Positions 11,440-18,563 of a DNA stretch of 64,000 nt are shown here, in pieces. The stretch's first letter is position 1. Each line of letters begins with the position of its first letter. The DNA is from Couchioplanes caeruleus (lineage in GTDB: Bacteria > Actinomycetota > Actinomycetes > Mycobacteriales > Micromonosporaceae): positions 3,534,001 through 3,598,000 of the forward strand of contig NZ_RJKL01000001.1 of assembly GCF_003751945.1 (NCBI RefSeq), written 5' to 3'. A program made the translations under genes and the position numbers. The notes under the pieces are model-generated. The model did no database searches. It saw only the letters and a program-made list of their open reading frames with translations, and was not told the origin of the DNA.

Positions 11440-11724
11440 CTAGCGCCCGCGGCCGCGGCGGCCCGCCGGCGCGTCGAACCGGAAGTGGACGAACAGCCGC
11501 CCCCAGTTGTCCCCGTCCTTCTCGACGCGGTGGTAGAGCTGCTTGATCTCCTTCTGGTCCAGGAAGCGCAGCACCTTCTTCTTGAGCTGCCCGCTGCCCT
11601 TGCCGGGGATGATCTCGACCAGGCTCGCCTTCTTCTGGATCGCCTCGTCGATGATGCCGCGGAGCGCCTTGTCGATCTCGGTGCCCTTGTTGAAGATGTC
11701 GTGGAGATCCAGCTTGAGCTTCAC
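11440..11724 (-). CDS. Smr-domain protein
   Basis: A 94-residue stand-alone Smr domain. The LDLHD-type start is 'LKLDLHDIF' and the active loop 'IIPGKGSGQLKKKVLRFL' matches the conserved G-K-G-x-G-x-L pattern. Smr domains, originally the C-terminus of MutS2, bind branched nucleic acid or RNA and many are endonucleases. The tail 'PAGRRGRGR' is basic, which fits nucleic acid binding. It directly abuts the convergent peptidase stop codon and is followed 9 bp upstream by the TPR gene on the same strand, so the two probably form a small operon. Confidence 0.9.
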   Translation of the reverse strand: MKLKLDLHDIFNKGTEIDKALRGIIDEAIQKKASLVEIIPGKGSGQLKKKVLRFLDQKEIKQLYHRVEKDGDNWGRLFVHFRFDAPAGRRGRGR

Positions 11725-11733
11725 GTCGGCAGC

Positions 11734-12123
11734 CTACTCAGCCCCGGGACCGGCGCGGCCACCGTTCTTGCCGACCCACGCCTCGACCCGGCGCAGGGCC
11801 TCTTCGTAGTCGTCGTGGCGCTTCATCGCCGCCGCGAGCCGCAGGTGTGGCAGGGCCTCGCGGAATCGGCCGGCCCGTTCCAGGGTCCGGCCGAGGACGT
11901 GGTGCGCGTAATGATCCGAGGGGTCCCGCTCGATCAGCGCTCGGAGCTGGGTCTCCGCCCCCGCCAACTGCGCCGAGTTGAAGTAGGCGCGGGCGAGGAG
12001 CTGGCGTACCGCCGTGTTGTGCGGTTCCGCCTCGACGATCGGCTCCAGGAGGCGGGCCGCGCCGAGCGGGTCTCCGGACTCGAACACGACGGTCGCCCTG
12101 CGGTACTCCTCGAGAAGATCCAC
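11734..12123 (-). CDS. Tetratricopeptide-repeat protein
   Basis: A 129-residue protein from a GTG at 12123 with AGGGGGAG 7 nt upstream. It contains about three TPR units: 'RATVVFESGDPLGAARLLEP', then 'AVRQLLARAYFNSAQLAGAE', then 'YAHHVLGRTLERAGRFREAL'. The A/G/Y/A/P consensus positions of TPR helices are visible. It is small, soluble and probably a protein-interaction adaptor. Longer frames reaching 12408 or 12577 would overlap the remnant on the opposite strand and lack an RBS, so they are rejected. It lies immediately upstream of the Smr gene on the same strand. Confidence 0.85.
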   Translation of the reverse strand: MDLLEEYRRATVVFESGDPLGAARLLEPIVEAEPHNTAVRQLLARAYFNSAQLAGAETQLRALIERDPSDHYAHHVLGRTLERAGRFREALPHLRLAAAMKRHDDYEEALRRVEAWVGKNGGRAGPGAE

Positions 12124-12169
12124 GACTCCGCTCCCCCTGCTCGCGCCGCCGGCTTCGACCAACGCTGGC

Positions 12170-12748
12170 ACAACCGCGGCCGAACGGCGAACGTCCAGAC
12201 CGCAGCATCGGCGACAATTCACCCGATTCTGCAACCAGGACGAGCTGCGCGACGCGAGCGCCGCCGTACGGGGCCGGCTCACGCGCGAAGCCCGGCCCGG
12301 GCGGGCGAGCGGCACCTGGGACACGGACGTCACCCCGTGGTTCGCCGGGTGGATCGTCGGGCTGGAGCTGGACCCGTCCGGGACCCACGCCTCCGACCGG
12401 CGCAACACCGCCGCACCGGCCGCACGCGGCCGTTACTTCCGCAGCACCGCCGCCGCCTCGCCCACCGAACGCTGGCTGGCCGCACGGATGGACGAGCTGG
12501 CCGGATACGAGGCGGCTCAGGGGCTGAGCCAGCCGATCGCCTTCGTCGACTGGCCGACCACCGACCCGCTGCGGCACCCGGAGGAGCCCCTCCCGCGCGG
12601 GTGGACGAGTCGTACGTGAATCTGCGCGTCGGCCTCGCCGGCCGGATCGGTGACGTGGACGAACTGGAACCGGGTCGACGCCACCGAGCGGCTCAAGGAC
12701 GGCGTCGAACTGTTCCGCGACGCGGCGCTGGAGACTGCGGAGCCCTGA
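12170..12748 (+). pseudogene. Degraded remnant of an actinobacterial hypothetical enzyme domain
   Basis: The plus strand carries two protein-like fragments in different frames. The first (about 12170-12600) reads through 'GIELDPSGTHASD'-like sequence and 'SPTERWLAARMDELAGYE', then 'PIAFVDWPTTDPLRHPEEP'. The second (about 12617-12748) reads 'VTWTNWNRVDATERLKDGV' and stops at 12748. The fragments look like the N-terminal and C-terminal pieces of one large protein with the middle deleted and the frame broken. No plausible start with RBS is present. The second piece overlaps the 3' end of the minus-strand RCC1 gene by 56 bp. I cannot name the parent family confidently. Confidence 0.55.
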
Positions 12749-14306
12749 CGAGCAGGGCGACCAGCCCGCCGCCGAGCAGCATCGTGCCGATGGCGACCAG
12801 GGCGACCGGGCTCAGGCCGGTCAGCGGCAGCCCGCCGCCGGCGCCCGGCTGCAGCTCCCGGCGCGGCGGGGCGGCACCGAGGGGATCGGGCGCGACCGCG
12901 ACCGGCGTCGCCGTGACGAAGTCGCCGACCCGCATGCCGTCGCTGGTCTTGACCACCACGGCGACGTCGTACTCCTGGCCGTTGCGCAGACCTGTCAGGT
13001 CGCAGCCCTGGGCCGTGAGCGCCGGGAGCGTGCACCCGGCCTCGTGACCGGCGGTCGTCACCCAGACGTACTCGAACTGCCCGCTGCCCAGGTCGGCCGG
13101 CGGACGCCAGGAAACCCGCAGGCCGCCGTCGAGGGCACGCACCTGCACGCCGGTCGCCGCGGCGGGTGCGCGCGGCAGGCCCTCGACCCGCACGGGTACG
13201 GCGGAGAACGCGGTGCCCCCCGCCCCGAGCTGGCCGTCGGCGCCCGACCCCCAGCAGAACGTGTACCCGCGGGCGTCGACGGCGCAACTGTGCGCGCTGC
13301 CCGCGTCGATGCCGGTCAGCTCCGCGTCCACCTCGACCCCCGTGGGCGCGGTCCGGCCGGCCGTACGCCCGTGACCCAGCCGCCCGCCGCCGCCGCCGTC
13401 GCCGCCGCCGTCGCCCCAGCAGTACGCCCGCCCGCCGCGGTCGATGCCGCACGCGTGAGCGGCACCCGCGCTGATCGCGGCGAACGGGCCCGCCCGCCGG
13501 GCCGTGGCACCCCAGCAGTACGCCGCGCCGTCCGCGTCCAGGGCGCAGGCCTGCCGGCCACCGGCCGCCACCTCGCGCACCTTGCCCCCGGTGGTGACCG
13601 CCGCGGGCGCGGACCGCTCCTCGCCTCCGGCCGGGTCGGCGCCCCAGCAGTACACCGAGCCGCCCGCGGTCGCGACGCACGTGGTGTCGCCACCCGCCGC
13701 GATGTCCACGATCTCGTCGGTCCGGCCTCCCGTGCGCACCCGCACCGGCGTGGCCGAGCGGCTCGTGCCCGGCACGCCGAGCTGTCCACGCGATCCGTCG
13801 CCCCAGCACCACGCGGCGCCCTCGTCGTCGGCGGCGCAGGTGTGCCGGGAGCCGGTCGCGATCATCACGAGGGTCCGGCCGCGCAGCGCCTCGACCGGGT
13901 GCGGCGCGTCCCGGTCGGTGTGCGCGCCGTCGCCGAGCTGGCCCGCGGAGTCGTCGCCCCAGCAGTACGCCGTGCCGCCGGTGTCGATGGCGCAGGTGTG
14001 TGCCCGGCCGGCGTCGGCCCGTACGGCGTTGCGCAGCGCCTTGACGGGCTCGGCGAAACCGTGCCGCCGGGCGCCGTCGCCGAGCTGGCCGGAGGAGTCG
14101 TTCCCCCAGCAGTACACGTCGCCCAGGCTTGTGATCATGCACGAGTGCGCCCCGCCGGCGGCCACGGCGGCCGTACCGGCGCTCGCGATCCGCATCGTGT
14201 CGACCGTGACACCGGGCGGGTACGTTCCCGCCGCCGCGGCCGGCGACCCGGGGATCGCGGCCAGGACCAGCGCCGCGACGGCCCCTGCGAGACGGCCCAG
14301 TCGCAC
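12693..14306 (-). CDS. Sortase-anchored RCC1-repeat surface protein
   Basis: A 537-residue protein from a GTG at 14306, with GGGAG 6 nt upstream, opening with a signal peptide ('LAGAVAALVLAAIPGSPAAA'). Residues about 45-390 contain seven or so RCC1/BLIP-II-type repeats with the motif 'HSCMITSLGDVYCWGNDSSG' repeated in variants, forming a beta-propeller. Paired Cys residues (C...YCWG) in each blade suggest disulfides outside the cell. A fibronectin-III-like segment follows, then a C-terminal sorting signal: 'LPLTG', a hydrophobic stretch and an Arg-rich tail. It would be covalently attached to the cell wall. It is divergent from the response-regulator gene, which may control it. Confidence 0.9.
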   Translation of the reverse strand: MRLGRLAGAVAALVLAAIPGSPAAAAGTYPPGVTVDTMRIASAGTAAVAAGGAHSCMITSLGDVYCWGNDSSGQLGDGARRHGFAEPVKALRNAVRADAGRAHTCAIDTGGTAYCWGDDSAGQLGDGAHTDRDAPHPVEALRGRTLVMIATGSRHTCAADDEGAAWCWGDGSRGQLGVPGTSRSATPVRVRTGGRTDEIVDIAAGGDTTCVATAGGSVYCWGADPAGGEERSAPAAVTTGGKVREVAAGGRQACALDADGAAYCWGATARRAGPFAAISAGAAHACGIDRGGRAYCWGDGGGDGGGGGRLGHGRTAGRTAPTGVEVDAELTGIDAGSAHSCAVDARGYTFCWGSGADGQLGAGGTAFSAVPVRVEGLPRAPAAATGVQVRALDGGLRVSWRPPADLGSGQFEYVWVTTAGHEAGCTLPALTAQGCDLTGLRNGQEYDVAVVVKTSDGMRVGDFVTATPVAVAPDPLGAAPPRRELQPGAGGGLPLTGLSPVALVAIGTMLLGGGLVALLVRAPQSPAPRRGTVRRRP

Positions 14307-14428
14307 CTGCTTCTCCCACTCACCCGCCCGACACAACGCGGGAATTATGCTCATTATCGCGGTATTAGTGCGGTTTGACACGCAGTGTCGGGTCCCCGCG
14401 CGAAAGCCGTGGTCCCGCCGGCGGCGGA

Positions 14429-14447
14429 TACACAGGTGTTACACAGG
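14429..14447 (+). promoter_or_regulatory. Direct repeat TACACAGG, candidate response-regulator box
   Basis: Two exact copies of TACACAGG occur at 14429-14436 and 14440-14447, with an 11-bp period, one turn of the helix. OmpR-family regulators commonly bind tandem half sites with this spacing. The site is 44 bp upstream of the OmpR-type regulator start and in the divergent region shared with the RCC1 gene. Autoregulation is inferred. Confidence 0.45.
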
Positions 14448-14490
14448 AAGCGGAAAGGCGTCGCAAAGCGAGCCCCACGACAGTTAGGGC

Positions 14491-15228
14491 ATGACGATGG
14501 CGAACGCAGCCCCCAGCGACGATCTCCGGCGGCCCGACGGCAGCCCGGTTCGGGTCCTCGTGGTCGACGACGAGCCGACCCTGGCCGAACTCCTGTCGAT
14601 GGCGCTGCGCTACGAGGGCTGGGAGGTGCGCAGCGCGGGCGACGGGCAGGCGGCCGTCCGTACCGCACGGGACTTCCGCCCGGACGCCGTCGTCCTCGAC
14701 ATGATGCTCCCCGACCTCGACGGGCTCGAGGTGCTGCGCCGGCTGCGCGGCGAGACGCCCGAGGTGCCGGTGCTCTTCCTGACCGCCAAGGACTCCGTCG
14801 AGGACCGCATCGCCGGCCTCACCGCCGGCGGCGACGACTACGTCACCAAGCCGTTCAGTCTGGAAGAGGTCGTCGCCCGGTTGCGCGGCCTGATGCGCCG
14901 GATGGGCCGCTCACCGATGCGCACCGACTCCGAGCTCATCGTCGGCGACCTCACCCTCGACGAGGACAGCCACGAGGTACGCCGCGGCGGCGACCTCGTC
15001 ACCCTGACGGCCACGGAGTTCGAGCTGCTGCGCTACCTCATGCGCAACCCCCGACGGGTGCTCAGCAAGAGTCAGATCCTCGACCGCGTGTGGAACTACG
15101 ACTTCGGCGGCCAGGCCAACGTGGTCGAGCTCTACATCTCGTACCTGCGTAAGAAGATCGACGCGGGCCGCAACCCGATGATCCACACCATGCGCGGCGC
15201 AGGCTACGTCCTCAAGCCGGCGGACTGA
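14491..15228 (+). CDS. OmpR-family response regulator
   Basis: A 245-residue regulator. The receiver has 'VLVVDDEPTLAELL', phospho-Asp in 'AVVLDMMLPDLDG', Thr in 'LFLTAKD' and Lys in 'YVTKPFSLEE'. The C-terminal winged helix has 'LTATEFELLRYLMRN', 'RVLSKSQILDRVW' and 'VVELYISYLRKKID', typical of the PhoB/OmpR group. The best start is the ATG at 14491; another in-frame ATG lies two codons on. Its stop is followed 1 bp later by the histidine kinase start, so the pair is translationally coupled. A direct repeat just upstream may be its own operator. The signal is unknown. Confidence 0.95.
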   Translation: MTMANAAPSDDLRRPDGSPVRVLVVDDEPTLAELLSMALRYEGWEVRSAGDGQAAVRTARDFRPDAVVLDMMLPDLDGLEVLRRLRGETPEVPVLFLTAKDSVEDRIAGLTAGGDDYVTKPFSLEEVVARLRGLMRRMGRSPMRTDSELIVGDLTLDEDSHEVRRGGDLVTLTATEFELLRYLMRNPRRVLSKSQILDRVWNYDFGGQANVVELYISYLRKKIDAGRNPMIHTMRGAGYVLKPAD

Positions 15229-15229
15229 C

Positions 15230-16783
15230 ATGACGGACGCCGCCCCGGCGGTTCGCTGGCGTTCCCCGGCGGGCCGGTCGCTCCGTACCCGCCTGATCGC
15301 CCTCATGGTCGTCCTGCTCACCGTGCTGGGCCTGGTCGTCGGCGCCACCGCCGAGATCTACCTCCACAAGGTCCTCTACGACCGCCTCGATTCCCAGCTC
15401 CGGGTGACTGCGGATCGTGCACAGAGGCGGCCGCCCGGCCCGCCTGGTCAAGGCCCTCGCCCTGGTGGCGGCCCGTTCGGTAACAGGGTGCCGGCCGGCG
15501 CTCCCCCCGACTCCATCTTCCTCGTCTTCGCCACCGCCCGTCCCCTGGACGGAGGCATCGTCACGGTGCGCACCGACGACGAGGGCTTTCTCGTCCCCGG
15601 GTACCGGAACCTTCCCGAGGCGATGGTGACCCGGCTGAGCGCGATCACGCCGAACGGCGACCCGGCCGACATCGACCTGGGCGATCTCGGTGACTACCGC
15701 GTGCTCGCCACGACCACCGACGACGGCATGGTCGTGGCCGCGGTGCCGCTCTCCGAGACCCGGGACACGCTGCTGGCCGTCGCGGGCGTGACCGGAGCAG
15801 CCGTGCTCCTGGCGCTGGTCGCGGCCGGGTGGGCCGGGGCCGTCATCATCCGGCGCAATCTCAGGCCGCTGAGCCGAGTCGCCGCCACCGCGACCAAGGT
15901 GTCCGAGCTGCGGCTCGACCGAGGTGAGGTGGAGCTCGCCCAGCGTGTGCCCGAGTCCGACACCGACCCGCGTACCGAGGTCGGCGCCGTCGGCGCCGCG
16001 CTCAACCGGATGCTCGACCACGTCGGGAGCGCGCTCGAGGCGCGGCACGCCAGCGAGACACAGGTACGCCAGTTCGTGGCCGACGCGAGCCACGAGCTGC
16101 GGACCCCGCTCGCGGCGATCCGCGGCTACGCCGAGCTGAGCCGCCGCAGCCGGCAGCCGGTGCCGGAGGAGATCGGGCACGTGCTGCGCCGGGTGGAGTC
16201 GGAGGCGGGCCGGATGACCGCGCTGGTCGAGGATTTGTTGCTGCTCGCCCGGCTGGACGCCGGGCGGCCGCTGGCACACGACCCGGTGGATCTGACGATG
16301 CTGGTGGTGGACGCGGTCAGCGACGCGCACGCGGCCGGTCCGCGCCACGACTGGCAGCTCGACCTGCCCGAGGAGCCGGTGACGGTGACCGGCGACGGCC
16401 AGCGCCTGCATCAGGTGCTCGTCAATCTGCTGGCCAACGCCCGTACGCACACTCCCGAGGGCACCACCGTCGTCGTGGGTGTCGCCGCCGAGGCCGACGC
16501 CGCGGTCCTGCGGGTGACCGACGCGGGCCCCGGCATCCCGGCGGAACTGCGGCCGCACATCTTCGAGCGCTTCGCCAGGGGCGACAGCTCCCGCTCGCGC
16601 GCGGCGGGCAGCACCGGTCTGGGCCTGTCGATCGTGCACGCCGTGGTCACGGCGCACGGCGGCTCGGTCGGCGTCGACAGCGTCCCCGGGCGCACGCAGT
16701 TCACCGTGCGGCTGCCGCTGACGCCGGCGCTACCAGCCGAGGCGGATGCCGTCCATCAGCACGTCCCGGAGGTCGTCCAGTAG
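15230..16783 (+). CDS. Two-component sensor histidine kinase
   Basis: A 517-residue membrane kinase. TM1 ('LIALMVVLLTVLGLVVGATA') and TM2 ('AAVLLALVAAGWAGAVII') bracket an extracytoplasmic sensor of about 140 residues with a Pro/Gly-rich insert ('RRPPGPPGQGPRPGGG'). HAMP follows, then HisKA with 'FVADASHELRTPLAAIRG' and an ATPase domain with 'NLLANARTHTPEG', 'VTDAGPGIP' and 'GLGLSIVHAVV'. It matches the OmpR-partner class (TcrY/MprB-like). Its 3' end overlaps the convergent hypothetical gene by 54 bp. Confidence 0.95.
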   Translation: MTDAAPAVRWRSPAGRSLRTRLIALMVVLLTVLGLVVGATAEIYLHKVLYDRLDSQLRVTADRAQRRPPGPPGQGPRPGGGPFGNRVPAGAPPDSIFLVFATARPLDGGIVTVRTDDEGFLVPGYRNLPEAMVTRLSAITPNGDPADIDLGDLGDYRVLATTTDDGMVVAAVPLSETRDTLLAVAGVTGAAVLLALVAAGWAGAVIIRRNLRPLSRVAATATKVSELRLDRGEVELAQRVPESDTDPRTEVGAVGAALNRMLDHVGSALEARHASETQVRQFVADASHELRTPLAAIRGYAELSRRSRQPVPEEIGHVLRRVESEAGRMTALVEDLLLLARLDAGRPLAHDPVDLTMLVVDAVSDAHAAGPRHDWQLDLPEEPVTVTGDGQRLHQVLVNLLANARTHTPEGTTVVVGVAAEADAAVLRVTDAGPGIPAELRPHIFERFARGDSSRSRAAGSTGLGLSIVHAVVTAHGGSVGVDSVPGRTQFTVRLPLTPALPAEADAVHQHVPEVVQ

Positions 16784-17134
16784 CGCACCGGCCGCGTCGC
16801 CGTCGGAGACGTGCAGCTCCAGCGGGACCGACTCGCGGTCGCGGCCGACCAGGACGTCCAGGGCGCACAGCGCCCGGCCCGCCATCTCGCTGGTCACCCC
16901 GGTGATCGCGGCGGCCCGGAGGCGGTCGTCGAGCCACGGTCTGCCCTGGGCGCCGGGCAGGCCCGCCGCTATCGCCGCGATCGCCGCGAGCGCCTGCACC
17001 GGCGGGATCTCGCCGAGGAGGACCTGGGGCGTCTCCCAGACCCGCAGCACCACCACGGACACCGCCTGACGGCGCTCCGCCGGGGCCAGATCGGACAGGC
17101 CGTCGAGCAGGTGTGCCGGGCTCGCGTTGTTCAT
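16730..17134 (-). CDS. Conserved-looking hypothetical protein
   Basis: A frame of about 134 residues from the ATG at 17134; ATGs at 17143 and 17164 are alternatives and no strong RBS decides between them. The protein is Ala/Leu-rich and helical ('VQALAAIAAIAAGLPGA'), without signal peptide or clear motif, and ends 'DVLMDGIRLGW'. I do not recognise the family. It converges on the histidine kinase, overlapping its last 54 bp. Codon bias supports coding. Confidence 0.55.
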   Translation of the reverse strand: MNNASPAHLLDGLSDLAPAERRQAVSVVVLRVWETPQVLLGEIPPVQALAAIAAIAAGLPGAQGRPWLDDRLRAAAITGVTSEMAGRALCALDVLVGRDRESVPLELHVSDGDAAGALLDDLRDVLMDGIRLGW

Positions 17135-17185
17135 GCGTCTCATGTCAGCACACGCAACTTGCATGTGCCCATACCCCGGCTGACG

Positions 17186-17220
17186 GACAAAGTCCGCCGC
17201 TGATGGGCTACCATGGCGGC
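17186..17220 (+). promoter_or_regulatory. Candidate promoter giving a leaderless transcript
   Basis: A -10-like TACCAT lies at 17209-17214 and a partial -35 match (GACA at 17186-17189) lies about 19 bp before it. Transcription starting 7 nt after the -10 would begin exactly at the GTG of the leader peptide at 17221. No Shine-Dalgarno sequence precedes that GTG, which fits leaderless translation, common in actinobacteria. Confidence 0.45.
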
Positions 17221-17277
17221 GTGTCCCGTTGGTATTCGTGGTTTACGAGGCCGGCTCCGCCGGTGTCTCGGCCATGA
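17221..17277 (+). CDS. Attenuation leader peptide rich in Trp/Tyr/Phe
   Basis: An 18-codon frame, GTG to TGA, reads V-S-R-W-Y-S-W-F-T-R-P-A-P-P-V-S-R-P. It packs two Trp, one Tyr and one Phe into positions 4-8, that is, all three aromatic amino acids whose synthesis begins with the downstream DAHP synthase. It sits 126 bp before that gene and just before an intrinsic terminator. This is the layout of a ribosome-mediated attenuator: stalling at aromatic codons would favour an antiterminator. The control model is inferred; the peptide, the hairpins and the spacing are visible. Confidence 0.75.
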   Translation: MSRWYSWFTRPAPPVSRP

Positions 17278-17296
17278 GTTCATGACCTGAGACACC
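17262..17296 (+). promoter_or_regulatory. Leader-region hairpin, candidate attenuator control stem
   Basis: GGTGTCTC at 17262-17269 pairs perfectly with GAGACACC at 17289-17296, enclosing the end of the leader peptide frame. GCCGGCTC at 17250-17257 can pair with GGGCCGGC at 17303-17310 as a competing stem that reaches to the base of the terminator. Mutually exclusive folding is plausible but needs a folding calculation. Confidence 0.5.
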
Positions 17297-17313
17297 CCCG
17301 CAGGGCCGGCAGA

Positions 17314-17344
17314 GGCAGCGACCAGAGTCGCTGCCTTTTCGTTT
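17314..17344 (+). terminator. Intrinsic terminator upstream of DAHP synthase (attenuator)
   Basis: A perfect 9-bp stem, GGCAGCGAC (17314-17322) with GTCGCTGCC (17327-17335), has a 4-nt CAGA loop and is followed by TTTTCGTTT. It lies between the leader peptide and the DAHP synthase start, so it would stop transcription before the gene when aromatic amino acids are plentiful. Confidence 0.8.
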
Positions 17345-17402
17345 GCAACGAGCCGGCCCAGGCCCCGGGGACGCCGGCCCCGGGAAGAGCCGGCGGAGAA
17401 GG

Positions 17403-18491
17403 ATGACTGTCGTGACCGTCCCCGAGGTACAGCGCGTCAGCGACCACCGCATCGAGCGCATGGTGCCGCTGATGAGCCCCGCCCTGCTCCACCACGAGCT
17501 GCCGCTCACCCACGAGCTCTCCGCAAGCGTGCTGGACAGCCGCCGCCAGGTGGAGGCCGTCCTTGACGGCCGAGATCCGCGCCTGCTGGTCGTCGTCGGC
17601 CCCTGCTCGGTGCACGACCCGGACGCCGCGGGCGAATACGCGGACCGCCTCGCCGCCGAGCGGGAACGGCTCGCCGACGACCTGCTCATCGTGATGCGGG
17701 TCTACTTCGAGAAGCCGCGCTCGACCGTGGGCTGGAAGGGTCTGATCAACGACCCGGCCCTGGACGGCACCGGCGACGTCGGCCGCGGCCTGCGGATCGC
17801 CCGCTCCCTGCTGCTGCAGGTGCTCGAGCGGGGCCTGCCGGTGGCGGTGGAGTTCCTCGACCCGATCACCCCGCAGTACATCGCCGACACCGTGGCGTGG
17901 GGCGCGATCGGCGCCCGTACGGTGGAATCGCAGGTCCACCGCCAGCTCTCCTCGGGTCTGTCCATGCCGATCGGCATGAAGAACCGTCCCGACGGGAGCA
18001 TCTCCACGGCGATCGACGCCATCAACGCGGCCGCCGCGCCGCACGTCTTCCCCGGCATCGACGTGTCCGGCACGCCGGCGATCATGCACACGAGCGGCAA
18101 CCCCGACTGCCACCTGGTGCTACGCGGCGGCAAGGGCCCCAACTACGGCGCCGAGGACGTCCGGGCGGCGCTCGGCCTGCTCGCCGCCGCCGGCCTGCCC
18201 GAGCGGGTCGTGATCGACTGCTCGCACGGCAACAGCGGCAAGGACCACCTGCGCCAGCCGATCGTCGCCGACGACGTCGCCGCTCAACTCGAGGCCGGTC
18301 AGCGGGGCATCCGCGGGGTGATGCTGGAGAGCTTCCTGGTGCCGGGACGCCAGGACCTCGGCGGCGAGCTCACGTACGGCCAGAGCGTGACGGACGCGTG
18401 CATGGGCTGGGAGCCGACCGTGGGCGTGCTGGAGCGGCTGGCCGCGGCCTCCGCCAAGCGACGCACCGGCTTCACAGGGGGCGCACAGTAA
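17403..18491 (+). CDS. Class I 3-deoxy-7-phosphoheptulonate (DAHP) synthase
   Basis: A 362-residue enzyme that condenses phosphoenolpyruvate with erythrose-4-phosphate, the first step of the shikimate pathway. It has the class I (E. coli AroFGH type) motifs 'VVVGPCSVHDP', 'MRVYFEKPRSTVGWKG', 'MPIGMKNRPDGS' and 'VIDCSHGNSGKDH', with the metal-binding Cys, His and Glu residues. The start at 17403 has GGAGAAGG directly before it; the upstream in-frame ATG at 17343 is inside the attenuator. The leader peptide and terminator upstream indicate control by aromatic amino acids. Many actinomycetes use the class II enzyme for primary metabolism, so this copy could be secondary; that cannot be judged here. 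Confidence 0.95.
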   Translation: MTVVTVPEVQRVSDHRIERMVPLMSPALLHHELPLTHELSASVLDSRRQVEAVLDGRDPRLLVVVGPCSVHDPDAAGEYADRLAAERERLADDLLIVMRVYFEKPRSTVGWKGLINDPALDGTGDVGRGLRIARSLLLQVLERGLPVAVEFLDPITPQYIADTVAWGAIGARTVESQVHRQLSSGLSMPIGMKNRPDGSISTAIDAINAAAAPHVFPGIDVSGTPAIMHTSGNPDCHLVLRGGKGPNYGAEDVRAALGLLAAAGLPERVVIDCSHGNSGKDHLRQPIVADDVAAQLEAGQRGIRGVMLESFLVPGRQDLGGELTYGQSVTDACMGWEPTVGVLERLAAASAKRRTGFTGGAQ

Positions 18492-18563
18492 CGACACAAG
18501 GGTCCGACAGCCGGGCGGCCGAGAGTACGAGGGTCAGTGCTTTCGCCTGCTTAAGGACCCTTG

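Noticed and set aside
14375..14389. TTGACA with a small dyad as the promoter of the OmpR-type regulator
   Set aside because: No acceptable -10 box follows at 16-19 bp, so I could not support it as a promoter.
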